DNA from: DASVRZ01 sp038228695 | Lineage (GTDB): Bacteria; Verrucomicrobiota; Verrucomicrobiia; Chthoniobacterales; DASVRZ01 | Direction: 5' to 3' | DNA: 58,483 bases | NCBI GenBank assembly: GCA_038228695.1 | Contig: JBBRPA010000019.1 | Location: forward strand, 1 to 58,483 | Shown: positions 16,917 through 24,765 of the stretch, in pieces | How the letters are laid out: each line of letters starts with the position of its first letter | How positions within the stretch are numbered: position 1 is the stretch's first letter | Notes under the pieces: model-generated | Seen by the model: only the letters and a program-made list of their open reading frames with translations | The model's database searches: none | Told to the model about the DNA's origin: nothing | Translations under genes and position numbers: made by a program

Positions 16917-17371
16917 TCCGAAATCGCGTCGCGCTAGCGTTGCACTGGATGCTAGGAGGATTGTTCCTCTACGCAGGCACGATCAAGGCCTTGGCGCCTG
17001 CGCAGTTCGCGCTCGACATCGCTAACTATCGACTAGTTCCGTGGCCGGTCGCGGCGGGACTGGCCCTCTATCTTCCATGGCTGGAAATACTCGCCGGTGG
17101 AATTCTCATTCTTGGCCCCTGGCGGGCGGGAGCGCTCCGGATTCTCCTGCTCTTGATGCTGGTTTTTCTCCAAGCGTTACTCACGGCCTGGTTGCGTGGG
17201 TTAAACATTCATTGCGGTTGTTTCGGGTCCGCCTTGGCCACCTCGAATTATGCACTGCTCTTCCTGCGCGATCTGCTCATCCTCAGCGGCCTAGGCTGGT
17301 TGCTGGGGGAGGAATGGAAACGCCGCGTGGCCGAGGAAGCGGTTGCCGAACGGGAGACGCGCGGCCTATAA
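16898..17371 (+). CDS. MauE/DoxX-like four-helix membrane protein
   Basis: From the ATG at 16898 the protein has 157 residues and four hydrophobic helices (about 10-28, 50-72, 78-98 and 115-135). An AAAGGAGG-type ribosome site at about 16881-16888 supports this start, although it lies inside the rhodanese gene. The IHCGCFG motif (Cys106, Cys108) before the last helix is the family hallmark. MauE proteins work in the formation of periplasmic disulfide or thiol cofactors (methylamine dehydrogenase maturation) and resemble half of DsbB/VKOR-type partners. With DUF1573 and rhodanese upstream it looks like a small thiol/sulfur module; this is inference. Confidence 0.85.
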   Translation: MESGTLIRNRVALALHWMLGGLFLYAGTIKALAPAQFALDIANYRLVPWPVAAGLALYLPWLEILAGGILILGPWRAGALRILLLLMLVFLQALLTAWLRGLNIHCGCFGSALATSNYALLFLRDLLILSGLGWLLGEEWKRRVAEEAVAERETRGL

Positions 17372-17386
17372 TATTCCCCCGTCCGC

Positions 17387-18481
17387 ATGTCGTCATCCAA
17401 TCGCACCCCTTTGCCACATCCTCCCACGCATCGCTGCTGGGCGGAAATCGACCTCGCGGCTTTGCGCCATAATCTCGCCGCCATTCGCGAACACGTCGGC
17501 CCCGGCCCTTGGATCATGGCCATCGTCAAGGCAGACGCCTACGGCCACGGTCTCGGCGGCATCCTCACCACTCTCGGCGAATCCGTCGAACTTTTTGGCG
17601 TGGCGAACGCGGGCGAAGCGCTGGCAGTGCGATCCGTGCTCTCAGACGCGGAAATTTTACTGCTGGGTGCGACTCTCCCCGAGGAGCGCGAACTGGTTGT
17701 GCACCATGGCTTCATGCCGGTGATTTCGTCCGTTCCGGAGGCGGAAGCATTTTCGCGGATCGGCCCCGTTCGCGTTCATCTCGCGCTTGATACTGGAATG
17801 GGGCGACTCGGTTTTCTGCCCGAGGAATGGCCCGCAGCGCTGGAGAAAATCCGGGCTCTTCCAAATCTGCGCATCGAGGCCGTCGCCACGCACCTGCCCA
17901 GCGCCGACGAGGACGGGCCATTCACAGAAAACCAACTGGCGACTTACGAAACACTAACCTCCGCCGAGCCGTTCTCCCATGTTCTGAACAGCGCGGGCAT
18001 CATTAATTTTCCTACGCACGCCGCCCAATGCGTTCGCGCCGGACTCATGCTCTACGGAGTTTCTCCGATCGCGGAATTTCAGAACATGCTCCGTCCGGTC
18101 ATGACCATGAAAAGCCGGGTCACGCTCATCCGGACACTGCCAGCGGGCCACGGGATTAGCTACGGACGAAGCTTCACCACGAACCGTCCGACCCGCGTGG
18201 CCACGATTGCCGCCGGTTATGCGGACGGCTATCAGCGCCGCCTTTCCAACCGCGGAGCCAGCGTGCTGATTCGCGGCAGACTTTGCCCAGTCCTCGGCCG
18301 CGTGACGATGGACCAGATCATGGCCGACGTAACCGACGTCCCGGCTGAGACGGGAGACGAGGTCGAGCTTTTCGGCCCAAATATTTTGGCTGGCACGATC
18401 GCTGAACTCGCTGACACTATTCCATGGGAAATCCTTACCAGCATTAGCAAACGCGTGCCCCGGGTTTTCCTAAATTCCTAA
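17387..18481 (+). CDS. alr: Alanine racemase
   Basis: This 364-residue PLP enzyme has the fold-type III alanine racemase motifs: AIVKADAYGHG with the Schiff-base Lys48, LALDTGMGRLG near residue 130 and HGISYGRSF with the second catalytic Tyr near residue 256. It interconverts L- and D-alanine, supplying D-alanine for Ddl (encoded at 37154). It lies 15 bases after the MauE-like gene and 12 bases before a RelE-fold gene. The length is normal for the family. Confidence 0.96.
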   Translation: MSSSNRTPLPHPPTHRCWAEIDLAALRHNLAAIREHVGPGPWIMAIVKADAYGHGLGGILTTLGESVELFGVANAGEALAVRSVLSDAEILLLGATLPEERELVVHHGFMPVISSVPEAEAFSRIGPVRVHLALDTGMGRLGFLPEEWPAALEKIRALPNLRIEAVATHLPSADEDGPFTENQLATYETLTSAEPFSHVLNSAGIINFPTHAAQCVRAGLMLYGVSPIAEFQNMLRPVMTMKSRVTLIRTLPAGHGISYGRSFTTNRPTRVATIAAGYADGYQRRLSNRGASVLIRGRLCPVLGRVTMDQIMADVTDVPAETGDEVELFGPNILAGTIAELADTIPWEILTSISKRVPRVFLNS

Positions 18482-18493
18482 CTCCGCCCACCG

Positions 18494-18856
18494 ATGTTCC
18501 AAATCATCTTTAACGAGATTAGCGCTGCCGAGATGGCCGCAATTCCCAAACTCACCCAACTCGACCTGCTCGCAGAATTCCATCTGCTGCCCTCCGATTT
18601 GAACAAGCTCGATAAGGCGCGTTTCACCACCGTCAAACGCGACGGAAAAACTTACCACCGCTTTCGCGCGACTGATTACCGGATTTATTTCGGGAAATGC
18701 CCAGAAGGAATTGTGATCCATCGCGTGCTCCACAAAAACACCATCCGCGATTTCCTTTTCCGCTCGAAGCTGCCGATGAACGAAGACGACACCGGCACCG
18801 AAACGACCGTTCCTTGGGAGCTGATCCAGGAGGGGCAGCGCTCCCGCAAATCCTAA
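18494..18856 (+). CDS. RelE/ParE-fold protein (orphan toxin-like)
   Basis: This is a 120-residue basic protein. The central strands VKRDGKTYHRFRATDYRIYF and IVIHRVLHKNTIRDFLF match the beta-sheet core of RelE/ParE superfamily toxins, where the R-x-x-DYRIYF and HRVxHK pattern is diagnostic. Such toxins cleave mRNA at the ribosome or poison gyrase. No antitoxin gene is adjacent: alr lies upstream and an 80-residue membrane protein downstream. The acidic C-terminal tail (NEDDTGTETT) is unusual for a free toxin. It may therefore be a domesticated RelE-fold regulator rather than an active toxin. Confidence 0.65.
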   Translation: MFQIIFNEISAAEMAAIPKLTQLDLLAEFHLLPSDLNKLDKARFTTVKRDGKTYHRFRATDYRIYFGKCPEGIVIHRVLHKNTIRDFLFRSKLPMNEDDTGTETTVPWELIQEGQRSRKS

Positions 18857-18863
18857 CCAAACG

Positions 18864-19106
18864 GTGAGCCGCAAAGCCTGGATCTATCTTTTTATCGGCG
18901 TCGTTCTTTTCCACGGCGCCATCTTCCTGCTGGTCAAAGATGATCCGGTCATTCCTGAATCGTGGCGGGTGGATCGCTCGCCTCCGGAACCGACATTCAA
19001 ATACGGCAAAGCCAAATATATCGACCCCCTAACTGGAGAGAAAATGGTCGTCCAAGAGTTCACTATCAAGGCGCCCAAGGAAAGCGGAGAGGCGGGACAG
19101 CCATGA
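18864..19106 (+). CDS. Small single-pass membrane protein of unknown function
   Basis: Starting at a GTG, this 80-residue protein has one N-terminal transmembrane helix (about 6-24) and a short exported tail containing YIDPLTGEKMVVQEFTI. It ends with an ATGA overlap into the PLP-enzyme gene, which supports it being real and coupled. The DPxTGxxxxxxEF pattern is also seen at the end of the small lipoprotein encoded at 56254. I do not know a function. Confidence 0.7.
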   Translation: MSRKAWIYLFIGVVLFHGAIFLLVKDDPVIPESWRVDRSPPEPTFKYGKAKYIDPLTGEKMVVQEFTIKAPKESGEAGQP

Positions 19107-20245
19107 CGCTGTGGACCGACGAAACGCGGCGCCAGGCGGAGTTCCCGATTGTCCGCGAAAACATTTTTTTGGCGCACGCTGCCGTCACCTCGCTGCCGGA
19201 ATGTGTGGCGCAAGCCATGATCGATTACACGCGGCAAAGCACGACGCATCAGCAGGAGTTCGACGTGGTCTTGCGCGACATCACGCGAACCCGCCGCGCC
19301 GCCGCACAACTGCTCGGGGCGGAATCCGACGAGATCGCTCTCCTCGGCCCGACTTCACTCGGACTCAGCCTTTTCGCTAACGGCCTCGACTGGCAACCGG
19401 GCGACGAAGTACTGTGTTATCAAGACGACTACCCGGCGAACGTCTATCCATGGATGGCCCTCCAGCGGCTCGGTGTTAACATTCGCTATCTCCAACCTGA
19501 AAAGATCGGTGAAATCACCCCGCAGCTGGTTGCATCGGCACTAACACCAGCGACCAAATTGGTCGCGTTGGCTTCCTGTAATTTTCTCACCGGTTACCGA
19601 ATCGATCATAATGCCATCGGCCTGCTGCTCCACGAACGCGGTGTGCTTTTTTCGCTAGATGCGATCCAAACTCTAGGCGCATTTCCAACCACGGTGGAGC
19701 ACGTGGATTTCCTGAGTGCCGATGCTCACAAGTGGCTTCTCGGGCCGATGGCAGCGGGCATCGTTTACGTTAAACGCTCCCGTTTTGAAATGCTTCGCCC
19801 AACGCTGCTTGGCGCATGGAACATTCGCTCGCCGCAGTTCATCACCCAGCCCACGATCGAGTTCGTCGATTCCGCGCAACGTTACGAGCCCGGCGTGCTC
19901 AACACTCCAGGCATTTACGGGATGCTGGCCGCGATCGAGATGCTTTTATCCATTGGCATCGAAACAGTTAGCGAACGCATACTCCATCTTCGTCAGCGCC
20001 TTGCCGACGGGGCTGTCGAACTTGGTTATGAAATGCTCAGCCCAATGTCCAGCCCCGAGCGAAGCGGCATTGTCACCTTCCGCCATCCGGTGAATCCGAT
20101 CCGACCGCTCTTCGATAAACTCACTACCCATCACGTTATCGCCTCCCATCGCTTCGATCGCGCGGGAGCCGAATACTTGCGGTTCAGCCCGCATTTTTAC
20201 AATACCGAAGCCGAAATCGACCGGGTGCTCGATTTACTTTCGTAA
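19103..20245 (+). CDS. Class V PLP-dependent aminotransferase/cysteine desulfurase-like enzyme
   Basis: From the ATG at 19103 the protein has 380 residues. The fold-type I, class V motifs are present: FLAHAAVTSLP at the N-terminus, SLDAIQTLGAFP, and SADAHKWLLGP with the PLP Lys210. Family members are cysteine desulfurases, selenocysteine lyases, kynureninases and isopenicillin-N epimerases. I see no Cys in a mobile SufS-type loop, so desulfurase activity is not assured. The start overlaps the 80-residue membrane protein by 4 bases (ATGA), which fixes it and rejects a longer upstream frame. Confidence 0.88.
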   Translation: MTLWTDETRRQAEFPIVRENIFLAHAAVTSLPECVAQAMIDYTRQSTTHQQEFDVVLRDITRTRRAAAQLLGAESDEIALLGPTSLGLSLFANGLDWQPGDEVLCYQDDYPANVYPWMALQRLGVNIRYLQPEKIGEITPQLVASALTPATKLVALASCNFLTGYRIDHNAIGLLLHERGVLFSLDAIQTLGAFPTTVEHVDFLSADAHKWLLGPMAAGIVYVKRSRFEMLRPTLLGAWNIRSPQFITQPTIEFVDSAQRYEPGVLNTPGIYGMLAAIEMLLSIGIETVSERILHLRQRLADGAVELGYEMLSPMSSPERSGIVTFRHPVNPIRPLFDKLTTHHVIASHRFDRAGAEYLRFSPHFYNTEAEIDRVLDLLS

Positions 20246-20287
20246 GCCGCCGCTTGCATCGCCAGCGGAAAGCCCTTCATTGGGATC

Positions 20288-22705
20288 ATGCATGGTTTGG
20301 AAACGGCGCTGGCTCTGCCAGACCTTTGGCAGCAGGAGGCGGTGCGATTGTTGCGAGACGGTCACGACGTCGTCGTGCACGCACCGACGGGAGCAGGCAA
20401 GACGTTCATCTTCGAGATGCTCTATCCGACGCTGCGTGGTCAGGCCATTTTCACGGTTCCGACCCGCGCTTTGGCCAATGACAAACTTGCCGAATGGCGC
20501 ACCCGCGGATGGGATGTTGGCATCGCCACCGGCGACATTTCTGAAAACCTGAATGCTCGCGTCATCGTCGCCACCCTCGAAACGCAAAAAGCCTCGCTGC
20601 TGCGCCGACACGGGCCCCGGTTGCTGGTAATCGACGAGTATCAACTGCTGGCCGATACCCAGCGCGGGGTGAACTACGAGCTCTGTCTCGCGCTCGCTCC
20701 TCCTAGCACACAGTTACTTCTCCTCAGCGGAAGCGTGGAAAATCCAGGGACAGTCGTGGAATGGCTAGAGCGCCTTGGCCGACGCGCTGCCTTAGTCCGA
20801 ACCGATGAACGCCCTGTGCCGCTGGAGGAAATCATGGCCCACGATCTGCGCGCCGCCATCCCGCACGGCATTTCCGGTTACTGGCCGAAGTTAGTCGCCC
20901 GCGCAATCGCGAACCAGCTCTCGCCGCTGTTAGTATTTGCTCCGCGCCGCAAAACTGCCGAGGAACTAGCCATCGCCATTGCTCACGCGCTTCCGGCTCC
21001 TGACCCCCTTTCTCTTTCGCTAGAACAATCCCAGCTTGCCGGCGAGCAGCTCACGAAACTCCTAACCAATCGCGTGGCCTGGCATCACAGCGGACTTTCC
21101 TACGCGGTCCGCGCCGGCCTGATCGAACCGCTCGCCAAGCGCGGTCACCTCAGGGTGATTGTTTCCACGACAGGGCTTGCCGCCGGGATCAACTTCTCCG
21201 TTCGCAGCGTCATGGTTACCGGGACTAGCTATCAATCAGGTCATCACACGCACGAGTTACGGCCCGACGAGCTTTTGCAAATGTTCGGCCGGGCCGGACG
21301 TCGTGGGCTGGACGAGAAGGGCTACGTTTTGGCCACGCCGGATCTACCCCGGATGTTCGACGCCCGTCCGCTGCGGGTGCGGCGTCCCGCGAGCATTGAC
21401 TGGCCGTCGTTCATCAGCGTGATGCAAGCGGCGATCGACTTGGGCGATGATCCGTGCGGCGCTGCCATGGATCTAACGAAAAAACTTTTTAGCACCCATC
21501 CGGTCCGGACCGGATTCGAAGAAGGTATGAGCTGGACTAACATTCCCTGCGGACTGCGCACTGATGCGGAACGGGCCAGATTGGTGCGGCGTTTCGACTC
21601 GGAAATGCTCAACAGCCGGAACGAATGGGAACTGCAGCCCGCGCTCGGAATGGGCTCGCTCGAGCGTGCGCTGGTTCGTGAAAACGATCGCTGGATTCCC
21701 GCCCTCGCGCTTCCCAAGACTCTCGCCGCCCTTGGCTCGGGCAACATTTGTAAACTCACCTCCGGTCCTGCCAAAACCTATGGTCGAGAGATCACGGTGG
21801 CCGTCTTGGAAAACGGGATTTACGAACCCACCCAGCCCATGCGTCGGGTGTTGCGGGAAAAGGGCTTTCGCGAGATCCGCCGCTTTGATGAAAAGACCTT
21901 TCACGAAACGGTTTGGCCGCTGGTTGGTTCGCTTTCGACCGGACAACCGCAGCCGCCCCACCTCCGCGGTTCGCTCGTGGTGGCGAGGTTTTCCTTTGCC
22001 GAAATTCCGGTCGAAGGGTTTCCAGACCGTCATGGCCATCTGCTGATTGATCCCCCGGTCCGGCGCGAATTTCCTGCGATCTGCCAAGAATGTCCCCATC
22101 AACCCGACTGCCAAGCGCTCGACCCGGCCAACTCGCCCGCGATGGCGTGGCGGCGACTGGGATTGATCGAACCCAACGGCAACCCGACCGAACGCGGACG
22201 AATCTTCAGTTTTTTCTCCCACGGAGAGGGACTGGCGATCGCGGCTGCTCTCGAAAAGCCGGATTATTTGCTCGATGATTTGATTTACGACCTCGCTAAC
22301 ATTCGCGCAGGCCACCGATTTGCGGGCGACGATTCCCCTTATGGCGGACGACTAGGATTCGTCTGTTCGCAGACTTACGACCGAGCCGAGTTTCCCGGAT
22401 ACCTCGAATTTGGCGTGCCCGTTGGATTCGGCGACGGCGCAGGCGAGGTGATGCGCGAACTGTCAACTGCGGGAACCAACCGGAGCAAGCTGCTCACCTT
22501 GGCACTACGACCCGGCGACATCGAAAGGGCCCAGTTGGAATGGCACAGTTTACTCCGTCAGATTGCCGCCGCACCGTCGCTGCTCTGGCCGCGTTGGACG
22601 GAATTGCAGACCCTAGCCGGGCAATTTCTGGAGCGATTGACCCGCCGGAAACGACTCGATTTTCCTCCGCTCTTGGGGGAGCATTTGATTCGTTATTTGC
22701 GCTAG
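20288..22705 (+). CDS. Ski2-like DExH-box helicase
   Basis: This is an 805-residue superfamily 2 helicase. It has a Q-like LWQQEAV, Walker A APTGAGKT (32-39), FTVPTRALA (Ia), DEYQ (116-119) as motif II, LLSGS (III), STTGLAAGINF (V) and MFGRAGRRG (VI). The C-terminal 400 residues include Cys599, Cys602 and Cys608 in CQECPHQPDC, which may contribute to a metal site. Motif VI and the fold order place it with Ski2/Mtr4/Hel308-like enzymes that unwind RNA or DNA with ATP. No nuclease or exosome partner is adjacent. It ends about 120 bases before the MraZ boxes and is probably not part of the dcw operon. Confidence 0.88.
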   Translation: MHGLETALALPDLWQQEAVRLLRDGHDVVVHAPTGAGKTFIFEMLYPTLRGQAIFTVPTRALANDKLAEWRTRGWDVGIATGDISENLNARVIVATLETQKASLLRRHGPRLLVIDEYQLLADTQRGVNYELCLALAPPSTQLLLLSGSVENPGTVVEWLERLGRRAALVRTDERPVPLEEIMAHDLRAAIPHGISGYWPKLVARAIANQLSPLLVFAPRRKTAEELAIAIAHALPAPDPLSLSLEQSQLAGEQLTKLLTNRVAWHHSGLSYAVRAGLIEPLAKRGHLRVIVSTTGLAAGINFSVRSVMVTGTSYQSGHHTHELRPDELLQMFGRAGRRGLDEKGYVLATPDLPRMFDARPLRVRRPASIDWPSFISVMQAAIDLGDDPCGAAMDLTKKLFSTHPVRTGFEEGMSWTNIPCGLRTDAERARLVRRFDSEMLNSRNEWELQPALGMGSLERALVRENDRWIPALALPKTLAALGSGNICKLTSGPAKTYGREITVAVLENGIYEPTQPMRRVLREKGFREIRRFDEKTFHETVWPLVGSLSTGQPQPPHLRGSLVVARFSFAEIPVEGFPDRHGHLLIDPPVRREFPAICQECPHQPDCQALDPANSPAMAWRRLGLIEPNGNPTERGRIFSFFSHGEGLAIAAALEKPDYLLDDLIYDLANIRAGHRFAGDDSPYGGRLGFVCSQTYDRAEFPGYLEFGVPVGFGDGAGEVMRELSTAGTNRSKLLTLALRPGDIERAQLEWHSLLRQIAAAPSLLWPRWTELQTLAGQFLERLTRRKRLDFPPLLGEHLIRYLR

Positions 22706-22827
22706 CCCGGAATGTTTTTTGCCGGTTCCAGATAAGGACAAACGCGAGTTGCCGAATCCGAAAGCGGGTTTTGGATGCAGAATTTGCGAATTATTTTTGC
22801 GAAACACTGAATTTTTATTGACCGAAA

Positions 22828-22879
22828 GGGGTGAAAAGTGGAATAAAAAGGGGTGAAATGGCGGAAAAAGGGGGAATAT
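22828..22879 (+). promoter_or_regulatory. MraZ-box array upstream of mraZ
   Basis: Five G-rich repeats begin at 22828, 22838, 22850, 22860 and 22870, i.e. spaced 10, 12, 10 and 10 bases. Each is G(G/T)(G/C)G followed by a purine-rich A run. MraZ is known to bind direct TGGG-type repeats separated by about one helical turn ahead of its own gene, and this array sits 26 bases before the mraZ start. It probably lets MraZ control the whole dcw operon. Whether all five are bound is untested. Confidence 0.75.
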
Positions 22880-22904
22880 CAAGCCTCTTTGCCGACCAAA
22901 GCCC

Positions 22905-23363
22905 ATGGATACGACCACTTTTACTCCTTCTCCCATCTACGCCGGTGAGTTTCGCCATGCGGTGGATCCGAAGGGTCGCGTAACCGTTCCAGCCAAGTGG
23001 CGGCGAGCGGAGTCGGAAGATCTTTACGTCATTCCCGACCCAAAGAATCAATATTTGATCATCATGCCGCCGGAGGAATTCAAGGCGATCGGCAAAAAGA
23101 TCGAGTTGAACAATGAAATTGAGGAGGCGAAGAAGCGGATTTTCCTGAGAAGTTTTTATTCGCAGGCCCAGCCTTTAACCGTGGACCGGCAGGGGCGCAT
23201 GTTGTTGCCCGAGGAATATTGTCGGCGCGTTCAGATCACCGACGAGGTGGTGATCTCAGGGGGCGACGTTCGATTTGAAATTTGGAATCCAGACCGCTGG
23301 AAAGCGACAATCGAGGAGAAACAGGATGTTTTCTGCGAAGTGGCCGAAAGTATTGGGCTGTGA
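22905..23363 (+). CDS. mraZ: Transcriptional regulator MraZ
   Basis: The 152-residue protein has two SpoVT/AbrB-like swapped-hairpin repeats: HAVDPKGRVTVPAKWR near residue 17 and LTVDRQGRMLLPEEYCRR near residue 93. MraZ forms rings that bind repeated boxes ahead of the dcw cluster and represses it. The repeats at 22828-22879 are a fitting operator. It is the first gene of the cluster, and the next gene may begin inside its 3' end. Confidence 0.96.
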   Translation: MDTTTFTPSPIYAGEFRHAVDPKGRVTVPAKWRRAESEDLYVIPDPKNQYLIIMPPEEFKAIGKKIELNNEIEEAKKRIFLRSFYSQAQPLTVDRQGRMLLPEEYCRRVQITDEVVISGGDVRFEIWNPDRWKATIEEKQDVFCEVAESIGL

Positions 23364-24384
23364 CCCGGAAGCCGTTGCCGGTCTGGCGCGGAATCGTTTC
23401 ACTGCGCCCAAAGCCGGCCGCATTCCTCCCACAGATCAAACCGTGAACCTTCCCCAAAACCAACCGGGCGGATTTCATCACCTCCCGGTGCTCGCCGAGG
23501 AGGTGATGGCCGCCTTGGCACCCCGGACGGGAGAGCTTTTTGTCGATGGCACTCTCGGCGGCGGAGGGCACACGGAACTGCTTTTGCAGGCTGGCGCTCA
23601 CGTGATTGGCCTGGATCGCGACGGAGCCGCCTTGGCTCATGCGCAGGCGCGATTGGCAAAATACGGCGAAGCTTTTCACCCGGTTCGGGCAAATTTCCGC
23701 GATCTTCCCTCTGTCTTGCACGATCTCGCGATCGACCAGATTGACGGAATACTGCTCGACATCGGGGTTTCCTCTCACCAACTCGACACGGCAACGCGTG
23801 GGTTCAGTTTCCAAGCGGACGGACCGCTCGACATGCGGATGGACATCAGTAACGGACCGACCGCTGCAGACTTGGTCAACGGCGCAGATGTGGCAGAGTT
23901 AATTCGCATTTTTCGGGAATACGGAGAGGAACCGCAGGCCGGCCGGATCGCTCGGAGCCTCGTCGGGTTACGTGGAGACAAGCCGTTTGCAACTACCGGC
24001 GAACTGGCCGCTGCCGTGGCCTCGGTCGTTCCCCGTCGCGGAAAAAAACACCCCGCAACCCACGTGTTCCAAGCTTTGCGCATCGCAGTAAACGACGAAC
24101 TCGGCGCGCTCGAGTCGATTCTTCGGGATGCGCCCGGGATTTTAAAATCCGGTGCTCGATTCGCGGTCATCACTTTCCATTCCCTAGAAGATCGGATCGT
24201 AAAACAGGATTTCCGCAAGCGCAGCGATGCCTTCCTCGACCGCCCAGAATGGCCGGCTCCGCAGCCCAATCCGGATTGCGTCTATCGATTGCTTCAACGC
24301 AAAAGCATCACCGCCACTCCCACCGAACTCGCAATTAACCCTCGCGCCCGCAGCGCTCGGCTGCGCGCCGTGCAACGCCATTAG
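23326..24384 (+). CDS. rsmH: 16S rRNA (cytosine1402-N4)-methyltransferase RsmH
   Basis: The conserved RsmH core begins at FHHLPVLAEEV and runs through DGTLGGGGHT (SAM site), ILLDIGVSSHQLD, RGFSFQADGPLDMRMD and ITFHSLEDRIVK. It methylates C1402 of 16S rRNA. Two starts compete. The ATG at 23326 has a GAGGAG ribosome site eight bases upstream but overlaps mraZ by 38 bases and adds about 39 residues. A GTG at 23443 gives 313 residues, the usual length, but has no clear ribosome site. I use 23326. Gene order mraZ-rsmH-ftsL is standard. Confidence 0.92.
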   Translation: MFSAKWPKVLGCDPEAVAGLARNRFTAPKAGRIPPTDQTVNLPQNQPGGFHHLPVLAEEVMAALAPRTGELFVDGTLGGGGHTELLLQAGAHVIGLDRDGAALAHAQARLAKYGEAFHPVRANFRDLPSVLHDLAIDQIDGILLDIGVSSHQLDTATRGFSFQADGPLDMRMDISNGPTAADLVNGADVAELIRIFREYGEEPQAGRIARSLVGLRGDKPFATTGELAAAVASVVPRRGKKHPATHVFQALRIAVNDELGALESILRDAPGILKSGARFAVITFHSLEDRIVKQDFRKRSDAFLDRPEWPAPQPNPDCVYRLLQRKSITATPTELAINPRARSARLRAVQRH

Positions 24385-24396
24385 AAAACCATCATT

Positions 24397-24765
24397 ATGT
24401 CACGCAACCGTCGAAAAAATGCTAACACCGTCCGCGTCGCCACGTTCGTCTGGTGGTTAATCATCTTCATGGGGATCTGCCTCGTCGGTCTGAGCTTCGT
24501 GTCGATCAAAAACCAGACCATCGCTTTCGGCGACCAACGCCGCGTTTTCGAACGGCAACTGCGCGACCTTACGGAGCAAAATCGCACTCTCAGTTCCCAA
24601 GTGGTCGCTCTGACGTCGCGTTCCGCCCTCCAAAAACAATTGAATAGCGGGTTCATCAAACTGGTCGAAATCGATCCGATGCAAATTGTTCGTCTGAACC
24701 GCGACACTCAGGGAGCCATGGTCGCGGACGCCGCTCTGCCTGATAAAATTCTCGCGCAAAAATGA
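24397..24765 (+). CDS. ftsL: FtsL-like cell division protein
   Basis: The 122-residue bitopic protein has a basic cytoplasmic N-terminus (about 12 residues), a transmembrane helix at about 13-35 and a leucine-zipper-like coiled coil at about 45-85. This is the FtsL/DivIC layout. Sequence similarity in this family is always low, so the name rests on the architecture and on its place between rsmH and ftsI. It would join FtsB and FtsQ in the divisome and activate FtsWI. Its stop overlaps the ftsI start by 4 bases (ATGA). Confidence 0.82.
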   Translation: MSRNRRKNANTVRVATFVWWLIIFMGICLVGLSFVSIKNQTIAFGDQRRVFERQLRDLTEQNRTLSSQVVALTSRSALQKQLNSGFIKLVEIDPMQIVRLNRDTQGAMVADAALPDKILAQK

